Of a stretch of 64,000 nt of DNA, positions 54,552 to 64,000 are shown piece after piece; position 1 is the first letter of the stretch, and every line of letters begins with the position of its first letter. Source of the DNA: Lolium rigidum (lineage: Eukaryota > Streptophyta > Magnoliopsida > Poales > Poaceae). Location of the stretch: the NCBI RefSeq assembly GCF_022539505.1, contig NC_061510.1, positions 276,230,330-276,294,329 on the forward strand, read 5' to 3'. Below the pieces are notes generated by a model that saw nothing but the letters and a program-made list of their open reading frames with translations, was not told the DNA's origin and searched no databases. The position numbers and the translations under genes were made by a program.

Positions 54552-56303
54552 AAGGTTTCATAAAAAACATCTATATATCACCGAAGAGCGTGCTCGTAAG
54601 ATATGCAAGTCTGTAGTGTGTTTTGTTTACATATAGATATGGTGTGCTTGAGGAAGGAAGTAAAGGGAGTATACTGCTTTATATTCGTAAAGAAATTACT
54701 AAGGCTCAGCAGCTTAAGTTTTAAGTATGGTTATTATATTATCTTGTATCTTTTTTTCCAGAAGTATTATTAATATTGTTGGTGTGCTTGTGTACGTATT
54801 ATGTTTGTGTTCTCCATTTGGGCTTTGGCAGTGCATGCTATGTACTTCAAGGATATCACGCACTACTATTAACTAACATGGCGGCCTTCACAAATTTGAG
54901 GGCATTATAGTAATCATATAATGTGAAGTGGTCATTTCTTATCCTATGCTAATATTTTCCCCTCTAATTACCTCATTCATTGCAAGCTACTTGACGGTTT
55001 AGGTGAAATAAAATAAGTTTTACGAAAAAACGAATGATATTTTTTGTCTAAAGGACCTTTCTATATTGTCATTTCTAGAGTTGGGAGCACATCAACCCAG
55101 TAACCTGCAAATCCACATGGGCACTACATGAGTTAATTGTCACGTCCTTGACATCATAGGCTTGTAGCGCTAAACTTTTTGGTTGCCTTTGGCATGGATA
55201 TGCAGAGCAATCTGGTATGCTTTTTCACATCCTCTTCTTGCAACTAAGGTAGCTAGGCTTGCACTAATTTTTTTTTTGCATGTAAAACTGAATTCATTTT
55301 TTTATAATAGGAGGGAAAACATGCAAATCCTAGACTAATAGACCCTCAAGCACTCGTTTATTGAAACCCGAGTCTCCTTCACATTAGCCTCCATTAATGC
55401 TCATATTAGTGCCTAATCACTAGTTAGCTAAATTTTCAGGGTGTCGCTTGTAATCCCGAAGTGCAGGAGATTGTTGTAACACCTATCAATGTGAAAATAA
55501 GGAGTATCGAGTCATAGGAGCAAGAGGGTTAATATATTTATTCTCTCAAATGAAATTATCACTATTCCAGTTTTATATGCACTAAACAAATAAAAAGAGC
55601 TATTATTACTTTCCAATATCTCTTAAAACATGGTGACACAATATAAATCGCAAATATGAGAACAAGTGAAGTAACATGAAACAAAGGAAGATAAAACAAG
55701 AGAGAGATTTTGCAAGCATGAAGAAGAAGTACTGTGGTGCATGAGTATGCTTGAATTCTATCATCAACATGGTGACACAATATAAATCGCAAATATGAGA
55801 ACATGTGATAAGTGCAAGATTCAAGTTTTATGTTTGTAAAATCTTTTGATAATTATACTGGTATCACATTCTAAAATCAAGGCGAGATAATTTGTTCATA
55901 CTCCCCAAGCGAGAATATCGTTTGCACGCTCGACAATAAGTACAAGTGTGTACTATTTTCTTATTTTTCATGACATGAAGTTAGAAACAGGTGCTAGTAT
56001 GTTAGCTCTTGTTGTGACTAAGCTATAAAACCATTCCTTTTTGTTATATCCCTAGCGGGGTGTATAAAGAAGGTTACAAACATGTGGTGGTGTTAATTTT
56101 TTTTTTCACTAAGCTAATAGCACTACAAGATCCACGCCAACTAATGCACACCATTCCCTCTAATGTTATATCCACTAGGTGCACAATTCTAACATCAATA
56201 ACGAAGAACAATATGGATCTATAGTATATGAAATAGAAACATAAATCAAGATTGCATCTCATTAGATCATCTCCTAATCATCAAATATACATAAGCAATG
56301 ATG
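54552..56303. other. Intergenic region after the O-methyltransferase gene
   Basis: Includes the gene's 3' UTR (no canonical AATAAA seen close by). Otherwise AT-rich without a supported gene. Contains the direct repeat listed separately. Confidence 0.55.
55628..55806 (+). repeat. Direct repeat of about 37 bases
   Basis: ACATGGTGACACAATATAAA followed by TCGCAAATATGAGAACA occurs at 55628-55664 and again at 55768-55804, about 140 bases apart. Confidence 0.9.
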
Positions 56304-56349
56304 CACTAGTAGGAAAAGCCTCATCAGTGGCGCACCAAAAATGGATTCT

Positions 56350-56512
56350 GTGGCGCATGGGAGGTGCGCCACAGAAACGTCGCCACAAAAATAAGGTTTC
56401 TGTGGCGCACCGGCCCATGCGCCACAGAATTAAGGTTTCTGTGGCGCACGTGTTCTTAGGTGCGCCACAGAAAAGCGTGCGCCACAGAATCTATTTTTGG
56501 TGCGCCACAGAA
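56350..56512. repeat. T3 subterminal repeats
   Basis: At least eight copies of TGTGGCGC or its complement GCGCCACA, alternating in orientation, as expected of transposase-binding motifs at CACTA ends. Confidence 0.8.
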
Positions 56513-56854
56513 TTTGCTTGTATTATACATGATTTTGTGCTGCCTGCTATACACATGCAGTTTATAGACAGCAATATACAGATATACAGGTTATATACAG
56601 CAACATTCAGATATAATATAAATATCATGTACATTGCACAGATATAACATAGACATCATCATCACATTACTTAGAGCCCGATCGAGATACATATATAGTG
56701 GCAAGTGTCAAATGTTTTGCATACAATTCTTAATTCGTACAAAATTCACAATTTCGAGATACAAAGTAGTCTTCATCCGGTTCCTCCTTTGCTCCCTCAT
56801 CTCTACCCACCAGGCTCGCTTGCATCGGGGTCCTTCATCCAGTTCCTACTATGA

Positions 56855-58215
56855 TGAAAATGGAAGAAAGTGAGACCAACAAGTCCGATGCACAAGAGAA
56901 ATGGAATAAATGCCTCATACATTGTTGGTCAACACAAATATTAACATTCAGGGACGGTGTAAGTGAGACCAAGTCCGATGCACAAGAGATTGATATTTGT
57001 GCTATCTTACCAGGCTCACTTACGCCGCCCCCGAGTGTACGGTGGCCAAACATTTTAATCATCGGCATTTTGAAAATCTCAAAGCAAATGGAATGACAAA
57101 ATGGAATAAGTGTCTCATACATTGTTGGTCAACACAAATACTATGGTCAGAAACCATAGTTGCAGTATACACCGCATGATACTTTGCGAAGGGCCCCCTT
57201 CCCCGGTCGCCTGTTCCGTGAACGGGTGCTTGACGACACAACGACGCCGATCTGCCTCTCCGGCGCAGAACCACGGCAGTCCCTCGCCGATCCAGTGAAC
57301 GAGTCCTTGATGCAAAGACCGTGTCGGCCTGCCCGGCATTATGCCGGGCCGTGTTGCCGCGCTTCGGTCCGTGTGTCCCGCGCCTGCCTCTGTTCGCCTT
57401 CTTGCCCGGTGAACCAATAGATCTGATCGTTGGAATAAGGAAACCGATGACGGCCGGTCGCAAGATTAAATTGCGATCGGCCGTCATCGGCTTCCTTATT
57501 CCAACGATTAGTCTATTCGTTCACCGGGCAAAAGGCGAAGAGTGCAGGGCGCCCGAGACACTGGTGCTGGAGCACGGCAACAGGGGTCGGCATGATGCTA
57601 GGGAGGCGGACACTGTCTTTGCATTAAGGACTCGTTCACGTACTGGACGGCGAGAGAAGAAAAGTGGTGATGACCGGAGAGGCAGGTCGGCGTTGTTGTC
57701 TCGTCAAAGACTCGTTCACGGAACGGCGGCCGGGGAAAGGGGGGCCCATCTACAAAGTATATTGCGGCATATAGGTGACCAAACATTCTAATCATCGGCA
57801 CTAAAATGGAAGAAAGAGCCAAGTGGTATCTCAACTAGATATCATATGCCTCATACTTTGTTGGTCGAAAGAAATATTAACATTCCGGGATGGGGTCAGT
57901 GAGGCCGAGTAGAATGCACAAGAGATTGATATTTGTGCCATCGCACTGGGCTCACTGGCCCCACCCCGAGTGTACAAGTGACCAAACAATTTAATCATCG
58001 GCACTAAAATGGAAGAAAGGCCAATGCAATTAAGAAGTAGCTAGTATGAACTAAATGGAATGCCTCATACTTTGTTGGTCAAAACAAATATTAACATCCA
58101 GGGATGAGTAAGTGAGGCCAGGTAGGATGCACAAAATATTGATATTTGTGCCATCACACCAGGCTCACTTGCTCCACCCCCGAGTGTACTAGTGATCGAC
58201 CAACCATCTAATCAT
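56855..58215 (+). repeat. Four degenerate tandem units of about 200-217 bases
   Basis: Units share TAATCATCGGCA (57056, 57789, 57992, 58209), AAAATGGAAGAAAG, GCCTCATAC with TTGTTGGTC, and GAGTGTAC. The second unit is split by the palindrome at 57172-57766. Confidence 0.78.
57172..57766. repeat. Large palindrome, arms of about 292 and 296 bases
   Basis: The left arm (57172-57463) and right arm (57471-57766) are reverse complements over their full length with scattered differences. They meet at CGCAA-GATTAAA-TTGCG. The innermost 40 bases of the arms are almost identical. GC-rich compared with its AT-rich surroundings. Overlapping ORFs inside it are by-products of base composition. Confidence 0.88.
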
Positions 58216-58534
58216 CGGCAAGTACAAAAACACCAACAAACCAGCAACCATGGTGACATAAGTCAAGATGCTCAAACACACATAGCATGCATGGAGCGAG
58301 ATGCTCCAAAGGGATTATTCATCACTTGGTATATAGACCAAGTGATGCTGGCAAAAGAAAGGCCAATCAAGAACCGAGTAAATCCAATAAGTGATAGATG
58401 TGCCTAAACAAGCAACAACACATAGCATATCCCAGCCTAACCGAGATGAGACAAGTCTTGGTAGCCAACTCGAATCACCTAGCACCACCTAGCCTTTTAA
58501 AACCATCGAAGCAGTCCTTTTTCTTCAAAGGATA

Positions 58535-58990
58535 CCACAGTGGCATTCATTTACATGATCCCGTATCGTGGATATCTCTATTTTCATCAAAGCCAACAAG
58601 AAAAGGATACCACAGTGGCATTCATTTACATGATTCCCTAATGTGAATATCTCTATTTTAGTATACCATCATAAGCATTCCATTTAAATCACACATTTTA
58701 GTATCTCGTTCTTATCCAAGTTTTTGCCTCGGCCTTTGCATCATTAGGCTGAGCCAAGACATCAAGCATCTGGCCAGGGAGCATTCTTTCTTTTTAGGGA
58801 ACTATATGAACTATATGCACATGATCCAGTAAGCATCCCCACTAATCAGAGCATTATAAGCATAGTAGCATACCATAAGCTCACAAGAATCCATCATTTT
58901 CATCTTCACAAGGATACCAAAGTAGCATAGTAGCACATCATAAGCTCACAAGAATCCATCATTTTCTTCACAAGGATACCACAGTAGCAT
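58535..58990 (+). repeat. Degenerate tandem repeats
   Basis: AAGGATACCACAGTGGCATT followed by CATTTACATGAT occurs at about 58538 and 58604. CATAAGCTCACAAGAATCCA followed by TCATTTTC occurs at about 58873 and 58930. Confidence 0.82.
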
Positions 58991-59407
58991 ACCATAGTAG
59001 CATTTCATGCATTTAAATGAACCAGTAGCATCAAAACCAACCAAATGTCCAACTAGCAAGCAATACCAAGTGAGCAAGTCTTCATTACCTTGTACAGGTT
59101 CAGAAATGGGTTTATTTCCAACAAAGGATGGAAATCAAATTGACATCATTGAATTAAATTGAATCATTACCATCACATGGTTCATCAATAACAAGTGGCA
59201 GTAAACCTCCACAAACAACAGGTACATATGATCCAGTAAGCCACACAAACATAGCAAGTGATATAAGTTGACAATAACCAACACCAATATGTAGTAGCAG
59301 CATAGAAGTGTCACTGATATAGAACACTCCAATAAGCATCACTAGCTCACCAGTTAATGGTAAGCAAGTACAGAGAGGCATAGACAATTTCTATTGCTTA
59401 AGACAAG

Positions 59408-59555
59408 CAATGCATCCAGAGCAGCAGCAGCACAACCTAGCATCCAGAGCAGCAGCAGCACAACCTAGCAGCAGCACAATGGAAACTAGCAGCAATGCAT
59501 CCAGAGCAACAGCAATGCATCCAGAGCAGCAGCAGCACAACCTAGAAGCACGAGC
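59408..59555 (+). repeat. AGC-rich tandem repeat
   Basis: Units built on GCATCCAGAGCAGCAGCAGC and CACAACCTAG, repeated about four times. Confidence 0.85.
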
Positions 59556-59690
59556 ATTTCGTCGAGCACTTTGTGCTCGCGCGGGAGAGGAAGAGGGAGG
59601 GGAGGGGAGGGGAGAGAGTTCACCGACGACAGGGGTGGAGGAGGAGGTTGACGACGACGGCCGCGGTGGAGGAGGAGGAGGACGCGGCGG

Positions 59691-60343
59691 TGATGACCCA
59701 CAAGTATAGGGGATCGCAACAGTCTTCGAGGGAAGTAAAACCCAATTNNNNNNNNNNNNNNNNNNNNNNNNNNNNNNNNNNNNNNNNNNNNNNNNNNNNN
59801 NNNNNNNNNNNNNNNNNNNNNNNNNNNNNNNNNNNNNNNNNNNNNNNATCCAAGTACTAATCAATCAATATGCATGTGTTCCAATTATAGTCGTACGTGC
59901 TCGCAATGAGAAACTTGCACAACATCTTTTGTCCTACCAGCCGGTGGCAGCCGGGCCTCAAGGGAAACTACTGGATATTAAGGTACTCCTTTTAATAGAG
60001 TACCGGAGCAAAGCATTAACACTCCGTGAACACATGTGATCCTCACATCGCTACCATTCCCTCCGGTTGTCCCGATTTCTGTCACTTCGGGGCCATTGGT
60101 TCCGGACAGCGACATGTGTATACAACTTGCGGGTAAGACCATAAACAATGAATATCATGATGAAATAATAACATGTTCAGATCTGAGATCATGGCACTCG
60201 GGCCCTAGTGACAAGCATTAAGCATAACAAGTTGCAACAATATCATAAAAGTACCATCTACGGACACTAGGCACTATGCCCTAACAATCTTATGCTATTA
60301 CATGACCAATCTCATCCAATCCCTACCATCCCCTTCGGCCTAC
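59691..60343 (-). mobile_element. R11: R3-type LTR fragment, interrupted by gap and by R12
   Basis: TGATGACCCACAAGTATAGG (59691) matches the R3 LTR edge at 13123; after the gap 59848-60343 matches about 13475-13969. There is no primer site at its left edge, so this is the 3' end of a minus-strand element or a solo LTR. R12 inserted at 60344. Confidence 0.85.
59748..59847. other. Assembly gap (100 N)
   Basis: Comparison with R3 places the missing sequence at about 295 bases (13180-13474). Confidence 0.97.
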
Positions 60344-61946
60344 TGATACGTCTCCAACGTATCGATAATTTCTTGTGTTCCATGCCACATTATTGATGTT
60401 ATCTACATGTCTTATGCACACTTTATATCATATTCGTGCATTTTCTGGAACTAACCTATTAACAAGATGCCGAAGTGCCGCTGCTCGTTTTCCGCTGTTT
60501 TTGGTTTCAGAAATCCTAGTAAAGAAATATTCTCGGAATTGGACGAAATAAAAGCCCGGAGGCCTATTTTCTCACGAAGCTTCCGTAAGACCGAAGACGA
60601 GACGAAGAGGGGCCACGAGGGGGCCACACCCTAGGGCGGCGCGGCCCCCCCCTTGGCCACGCGGCCCTGTGGTGTGGGGCCCTCGTGCCGCCTCTTGACC
60701 TACCCTTCCGCCTACTTAAAGCCTCCGTGACGAAACCCCCAGTACCGAGAGCCACGATACGGAAAACATTACTGAGACGCCGTCGCCGCCGATCCCATCT
60801 CGGGGGATCCCGGAGATCGCCTCCGGCACCCTGCCGGAGAGGGGAATCATCTCCCGGAGGACTCTACACCGCCATGGTCGCCTCCGGAGTGATGAGTGAG
60901 TAGTCTACCCCTGGACTATGGGTCCATAGCAGTAGCTAGATGGTTGTCTTCTCCCCATTGTGCTATCATTGTCGGATCTTGTGAGCTGCCTATCATGATC
61001 AAGATCATCTATATGTAATTCTATATGTTGCGTTTGTTGGGATCCGATGAATAGAGAATACTTGTTATGTTGATTATCAAAGTTATGCTTATGTGTTGTT
61101 TATGATCTTGCATGCTCTCCGTTATTAGTAGATGCTCCGGCCAAGTAGATGCTTGTAACTCCAAGAGGGAGTACTTATGCTCGATAGTGGGTTCATGCCC
61201 GCATTGACACCGGGACAAAGGATGTAAAGTTCTAAGGTTGTGTTGTGCTCGTTGCCACTAGGGATAAAACATTGATGCTATGTCTAAGGATGTAGTTGTT
61301 GATTACATTACGCACCATACTTAATGCAATTGTCTGTTGCTTTGCAACTTAATACTCGGAGGGGGTTCGGATGATAACTCCGAAGGTGGACTTTTTAGGC
61401 ATAGATGCAATTGGATGGCGGTCTATGTACTTTGTCGTAATGCCCAATTAAATCTCACTATACTCATCATGATATGTATGTGCATGGTCATGCTCTCTTT
61501 ATTTGTCAATTGCCCAACCGTAATTTGTTCACCCAACATGCTCGTTCGTCTTATGGGAGAGACACCTCTAGTGAACTCGTGGACCCCGGTCCAATTCTCT
61601 TTACTGAAATACAATCTACCGCAATACTTGTTTTTACCGTTTTCTCGCAAACAATCATCTTCCACACAATACGGTTAATCCTTTGTTACAGCAAGCCGGT
61701 GAGATTGACAACCTCACCTGTTTCGTTGGGGCAAAGTACTTTGGTTGTGTTGTGCAGGTTCCACGTTGGCGCCGGAATCTCCGGTGTTGCGCCGCACTAC
61801 ATCCCGCCGCCATCAACCTTCAACGTGCTTCTTGGCTCCTCCCGGTTCGATAAACCTTGGTTTCTTTCCGAGGGAAAACTTGCTGCCGTGCGCATCATAC
61901 CTTCCTCTTGGGGTTGCCCAACGAACGTGTGAAATACACGCCATCA
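60344..61946 (+). repeat. R12 5' LTR
   Basis: 1603 bases, TGATACGTCTCC...CGCCATCA; collinear with 6166-7758. Confidence 0.93.
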
Positions 61947-61957
61947 AGCATATTTTC

Positions 61958-61975
61958 CGGCGCCGTTGCCGGGGA
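61958..61975 (+). other. R12 primer binding site, first base altered
   Basis: CGGCGCCGTTGCCGGGGA, eleven bases after the LTR; the T of the usual site reads C. Confidence 0.82.
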
Positions 61976-62200
61976 GATCAAGACACGCTGCAAGGGGAGT
62001 CTCCACTTCTCAATCTCTTTACTTTAGTTTTGTCTTGCTTTATTTTATTTACTACTTTGTTTGCTGCACTAAATCAAAACACAAAAAAATTAGTTGCTAG
62101 TTTTACTTTATTTACCGTCTTGCACTCTATATCAAAAACACAAAAAAATTAGTTTACTTGCATTTACTTTATCTAGTTTGCTTTATTTACTATTGCTAAA

Positions 62201-64000
62201 ATGGCCAACCCTGAAAATACTAAGTTGTGTGACTTCACTAGCACAAATAATAATGATTTCTTATGCACACCTATTGCTCCACCTGCTACTACAGCAGAAT
62301 TCTTTGAAATTAAACCTCGCTTTACTCGAATCTTGTCATGAAAGATCAATTTTCTGGAATTAGTTCGATGATGCTGCTGCCCATCTTAATAATTTTGTTG
62401 AACTATGCGAAATGCAAAAATATAAAGATGTAGATGGTGATATTATTAAACTAAAATTGTTCCCTTTCTCATTAAGAGGAAGAGCTAAAGATTGGTCTGC
62501 TATCTCCGCCTAAGAATAGTATTGATTCATGGACTAAATGCAAGGATGCTTTTATTGGTAGATATTATCCCCCTGCTAAAATTATATCTTTGAGGAGTAG
62601 CATAATGAATTTTAAACAATTAGATACTGAACATGTTGCTCAAGCTTGGGAAAGAATGAAATCTCTGGTTAAAAATTGCCCAACCCATGGACCGACTACT
62701 TGGATGATCATCCAAACCTTCTATGCAGGACTAAATTTTTCTTCGCGGAATTTATTGGATTCAGCTGCTGGAGGTACCTTTATGTCCATCACTCTTGGTG
62801 AAGCAACAAAGCTTCTTGATAATATGATGATCAACTACTCTGAATGGCACACGGAAAGAGCTCCACAAGGTAAGAAGGTAAATTCTGTTGAAGAATCCTC
62901 TTCCTTGAATGATAAGGTTGATGCTATTATGTCTATGCTTGCGAATGATAGGACTAATGTTGATCCTAATAATGTTCCATTAGCTTCATTGGTTGCACAA
63001 GAAGAACATGTTGATGTAAACTTCATTAAAAATAATAATTTCAACAACAATGCTTATCTAACAATTCTAGTAATAACTATAGGCCATATCCTTATAATAA
63101 TGGTAACGGTTATGCTAATTCTTATGGGAATTCTTACAACAATAATAGGAATACACCCCCTGGACTTGAAGCCATGCTTAAAGAATTTATTAGTACACAA
63201 ACTGCCTTTAACAAATCTGTTGAGGAAAAGCTCAATAAAATTGATATTCTTGTTTCTAGAGTTGATAGTCTTGCCTCTCGATGTTGATCTTTTGAAATCA
63301 AAAGTTATGCCTAATAGGGATATTGAAAATAAAATTGTTACTACAGCAAATGCCATCCAAGTTAGAATTAATGAGAATATAAGATTAATGGCTGAACTCG
63401 CGTGCTAGGTGGGATAGAGAAGAAAATGAAAAACTAGCTAAAGAGAAGAATATAGCTAAAGTTTGGACTATTACCACCACTAGTAGTGCTAATGCTACAC
63501 ATGTTGCTGCACCTCCTACTCATACTAATAAAAGAATTGGTGTTAGCAATGTTTCCACTTCTAATGCAAAGCGCGAAAAACCGCCTCGAAACCGCTAAAA
63601 CTGCTCGAAACCGCCTCGCGATAAAGCTCGCTGAAATTTTTTCCAACATTGGGGATGATGATCCCATTGCTTTAGATTATAATGGTTTGAATTTTGATGA
63701 TTGCCACATCTATGAAGTTATAAAGTTCTTGCAAAAACTTGCTAAAAGTCCTAATGCTAGTGCTATAAATTTGGCTTTCACGCATCATATTACAAATGCT
63801 CTCATAAAAGCTAGAGAAGAGAAACTAGAGCGCGAAGCCTCTATTCCTAAAAAGCTAGAAGATGGTTGGGAGCCCATCATTAAGATGAAGGTTAAAGATT
63901 TTGATTGTAATGCTTTATGTGATCTTGGTGCAAGTATTTCTGTTATGCCGAAGAAAATTAATAATACGCTTGACTTGCCACCGCTGAAAAATTGTTATTT
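62201..64000 (+). pseudogene. R12 gag-protease, frameshifted, continues off the window
   Basis: Collinear with 1461-3260 of R1. ATG 62201; codon 22 is TGC, where R1 has TGA. Shifts occur at about 62317, 62327, 62367 and 62497, after which 62590-63050 is open through the gag core (MNFKQLDTEHVAQAWERMK). Further shifts come at about 63059, 63280, 63400 and within 63565-63640. The protease active site D-L-G-A-S is at about 63922-63936, in frame with its surroundings. Most shifts lie at positions where R1 reads CTG and R12 reads CTCG or CCG, so many may be consensus errors rather than mutations. As in R1 there is no evidence of reverse transcriptase up to the window end. Confidence 0.85.

Larger units (their letters stand above)
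56304..59690 (+). mobile_element. T3: CACTA-like transposon, 5' part
   Basis: Starts CACTAGTAGGAAAA at 56304, a CACTA terminus, followed by closely spaced subterminal motifs TGTGGCGCAC/GTGCGCCACAG in both orientations (56350-56510). The opposite terminus is not seen; R11 interrupts at 59691. The interior contains degenerate tandem units, a palindrome and an AGC-rich repeat but no recognisable transposase. Confidence 0.65.
60344..64000 (+). mobile_element. R12: second R1-type LTR retrotransposon, 3' end beyond window
   Basis: 5' LTR 60344-61946, primer-site equivalent, then gag-protease sequence collinear with R1 to the window edge. Inserted into R11. Left flank of the insertion is CCTAC. Confidence 0.92.

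Noticed and set aside
57059..57791. ORFs of up to 156 codons within 57059-57791
   Set aside because: They are inside the palindrome and mirror each other on both strands; no domain.
58160..58200. TGTACTAGTG near 58190 as the right terminus of T3
   Set aside because: It lacks the TTTTCCTACTAGTG form expected from the left end, and related repeats continue beyond it.

Overview
The window is a stretch of a large, repeat-rich grass genome, most likely a Triticeae cereal (wheat, Aegilops, rye or barley) or a close Pooideae relative. The basis is the type of Athila-like and Tat-like Ty3/gypsy retrotransposons present, grass-type CACTA transposons, small MITEs, and one intron-bearing gene of the grass ZRP4/ASMT-like O-methyltransferase family. 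No bacterial, viral or organellar signal is seen. Three runs of exactly 100 N (12088-12187, 33308-33407, 59748-59847) are assembly gaps.

Layout. R1 (1-7758, +) is an Athila-like element with a broken gag-protease and no polymerase; it abuts the 3' LTR of R2 (7759-12087, -). After a gap come a CACTA end (12188-12330) sitting in the gag of R3 (12331-14520, -), then R4, a Tat-like element (14521-18605 and 32167-33307, -). R4 is split by R5 (18606-32166, -, target duplication GTTGT). R5 is itself split in its 3' LTR by R6 (18728-25491, +, target duplication CACGT). After the second gap are an inverted LTR (R7, 33408-34781) and a direct LTR (R8, 34782-43208). R8 is split by a complete Tat-like element, R9 (35233-42324, -, target duplication ATACT). 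R8 sits in a copia element (R10, 43209-45732, -), and R10 sits in a decayed CACTA transposon (T2, 45733-49961). A lower-repeat island (about 49962-56303) holds a LINE-like remnant, a Mutator-type MITE, a Harbinger-type MITE and the O-methyltransferase gene (53326-54551). Then come a third CACTA-like block with a 600-bp palindrome (T3, 56304-59690), an LTR fragment (R11) and a second R1-type element (R12, 60344-64000, +) running off the end.

Functionally, the only apparently intact host gene is the O-methyltransferase. Every retrotransposon here whose body can be read lacks reverse transcriptase, or is cut off before it, so copies with LTRs and gag or unknown ORFs would depend on polymerase supplied elsewhere. 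Two Tat-like elements carry an extra gene on the strand opposite to gag (a spliced gene in R4, an acidic protein in R9), and R6 carries one membrane-protein-like ORF instead of gag.

A caution applies throughout. Differences between paired LTRs and between R1 and R12 concentrate at CTG/CAG trinucleotides (CTG read as CTCG, CAG as CGAG). This looks more like a systematic consensus error at CHG-methylated cytosines than evolution. Some of the breaks reported below, especially in R12, may therefore not be real.
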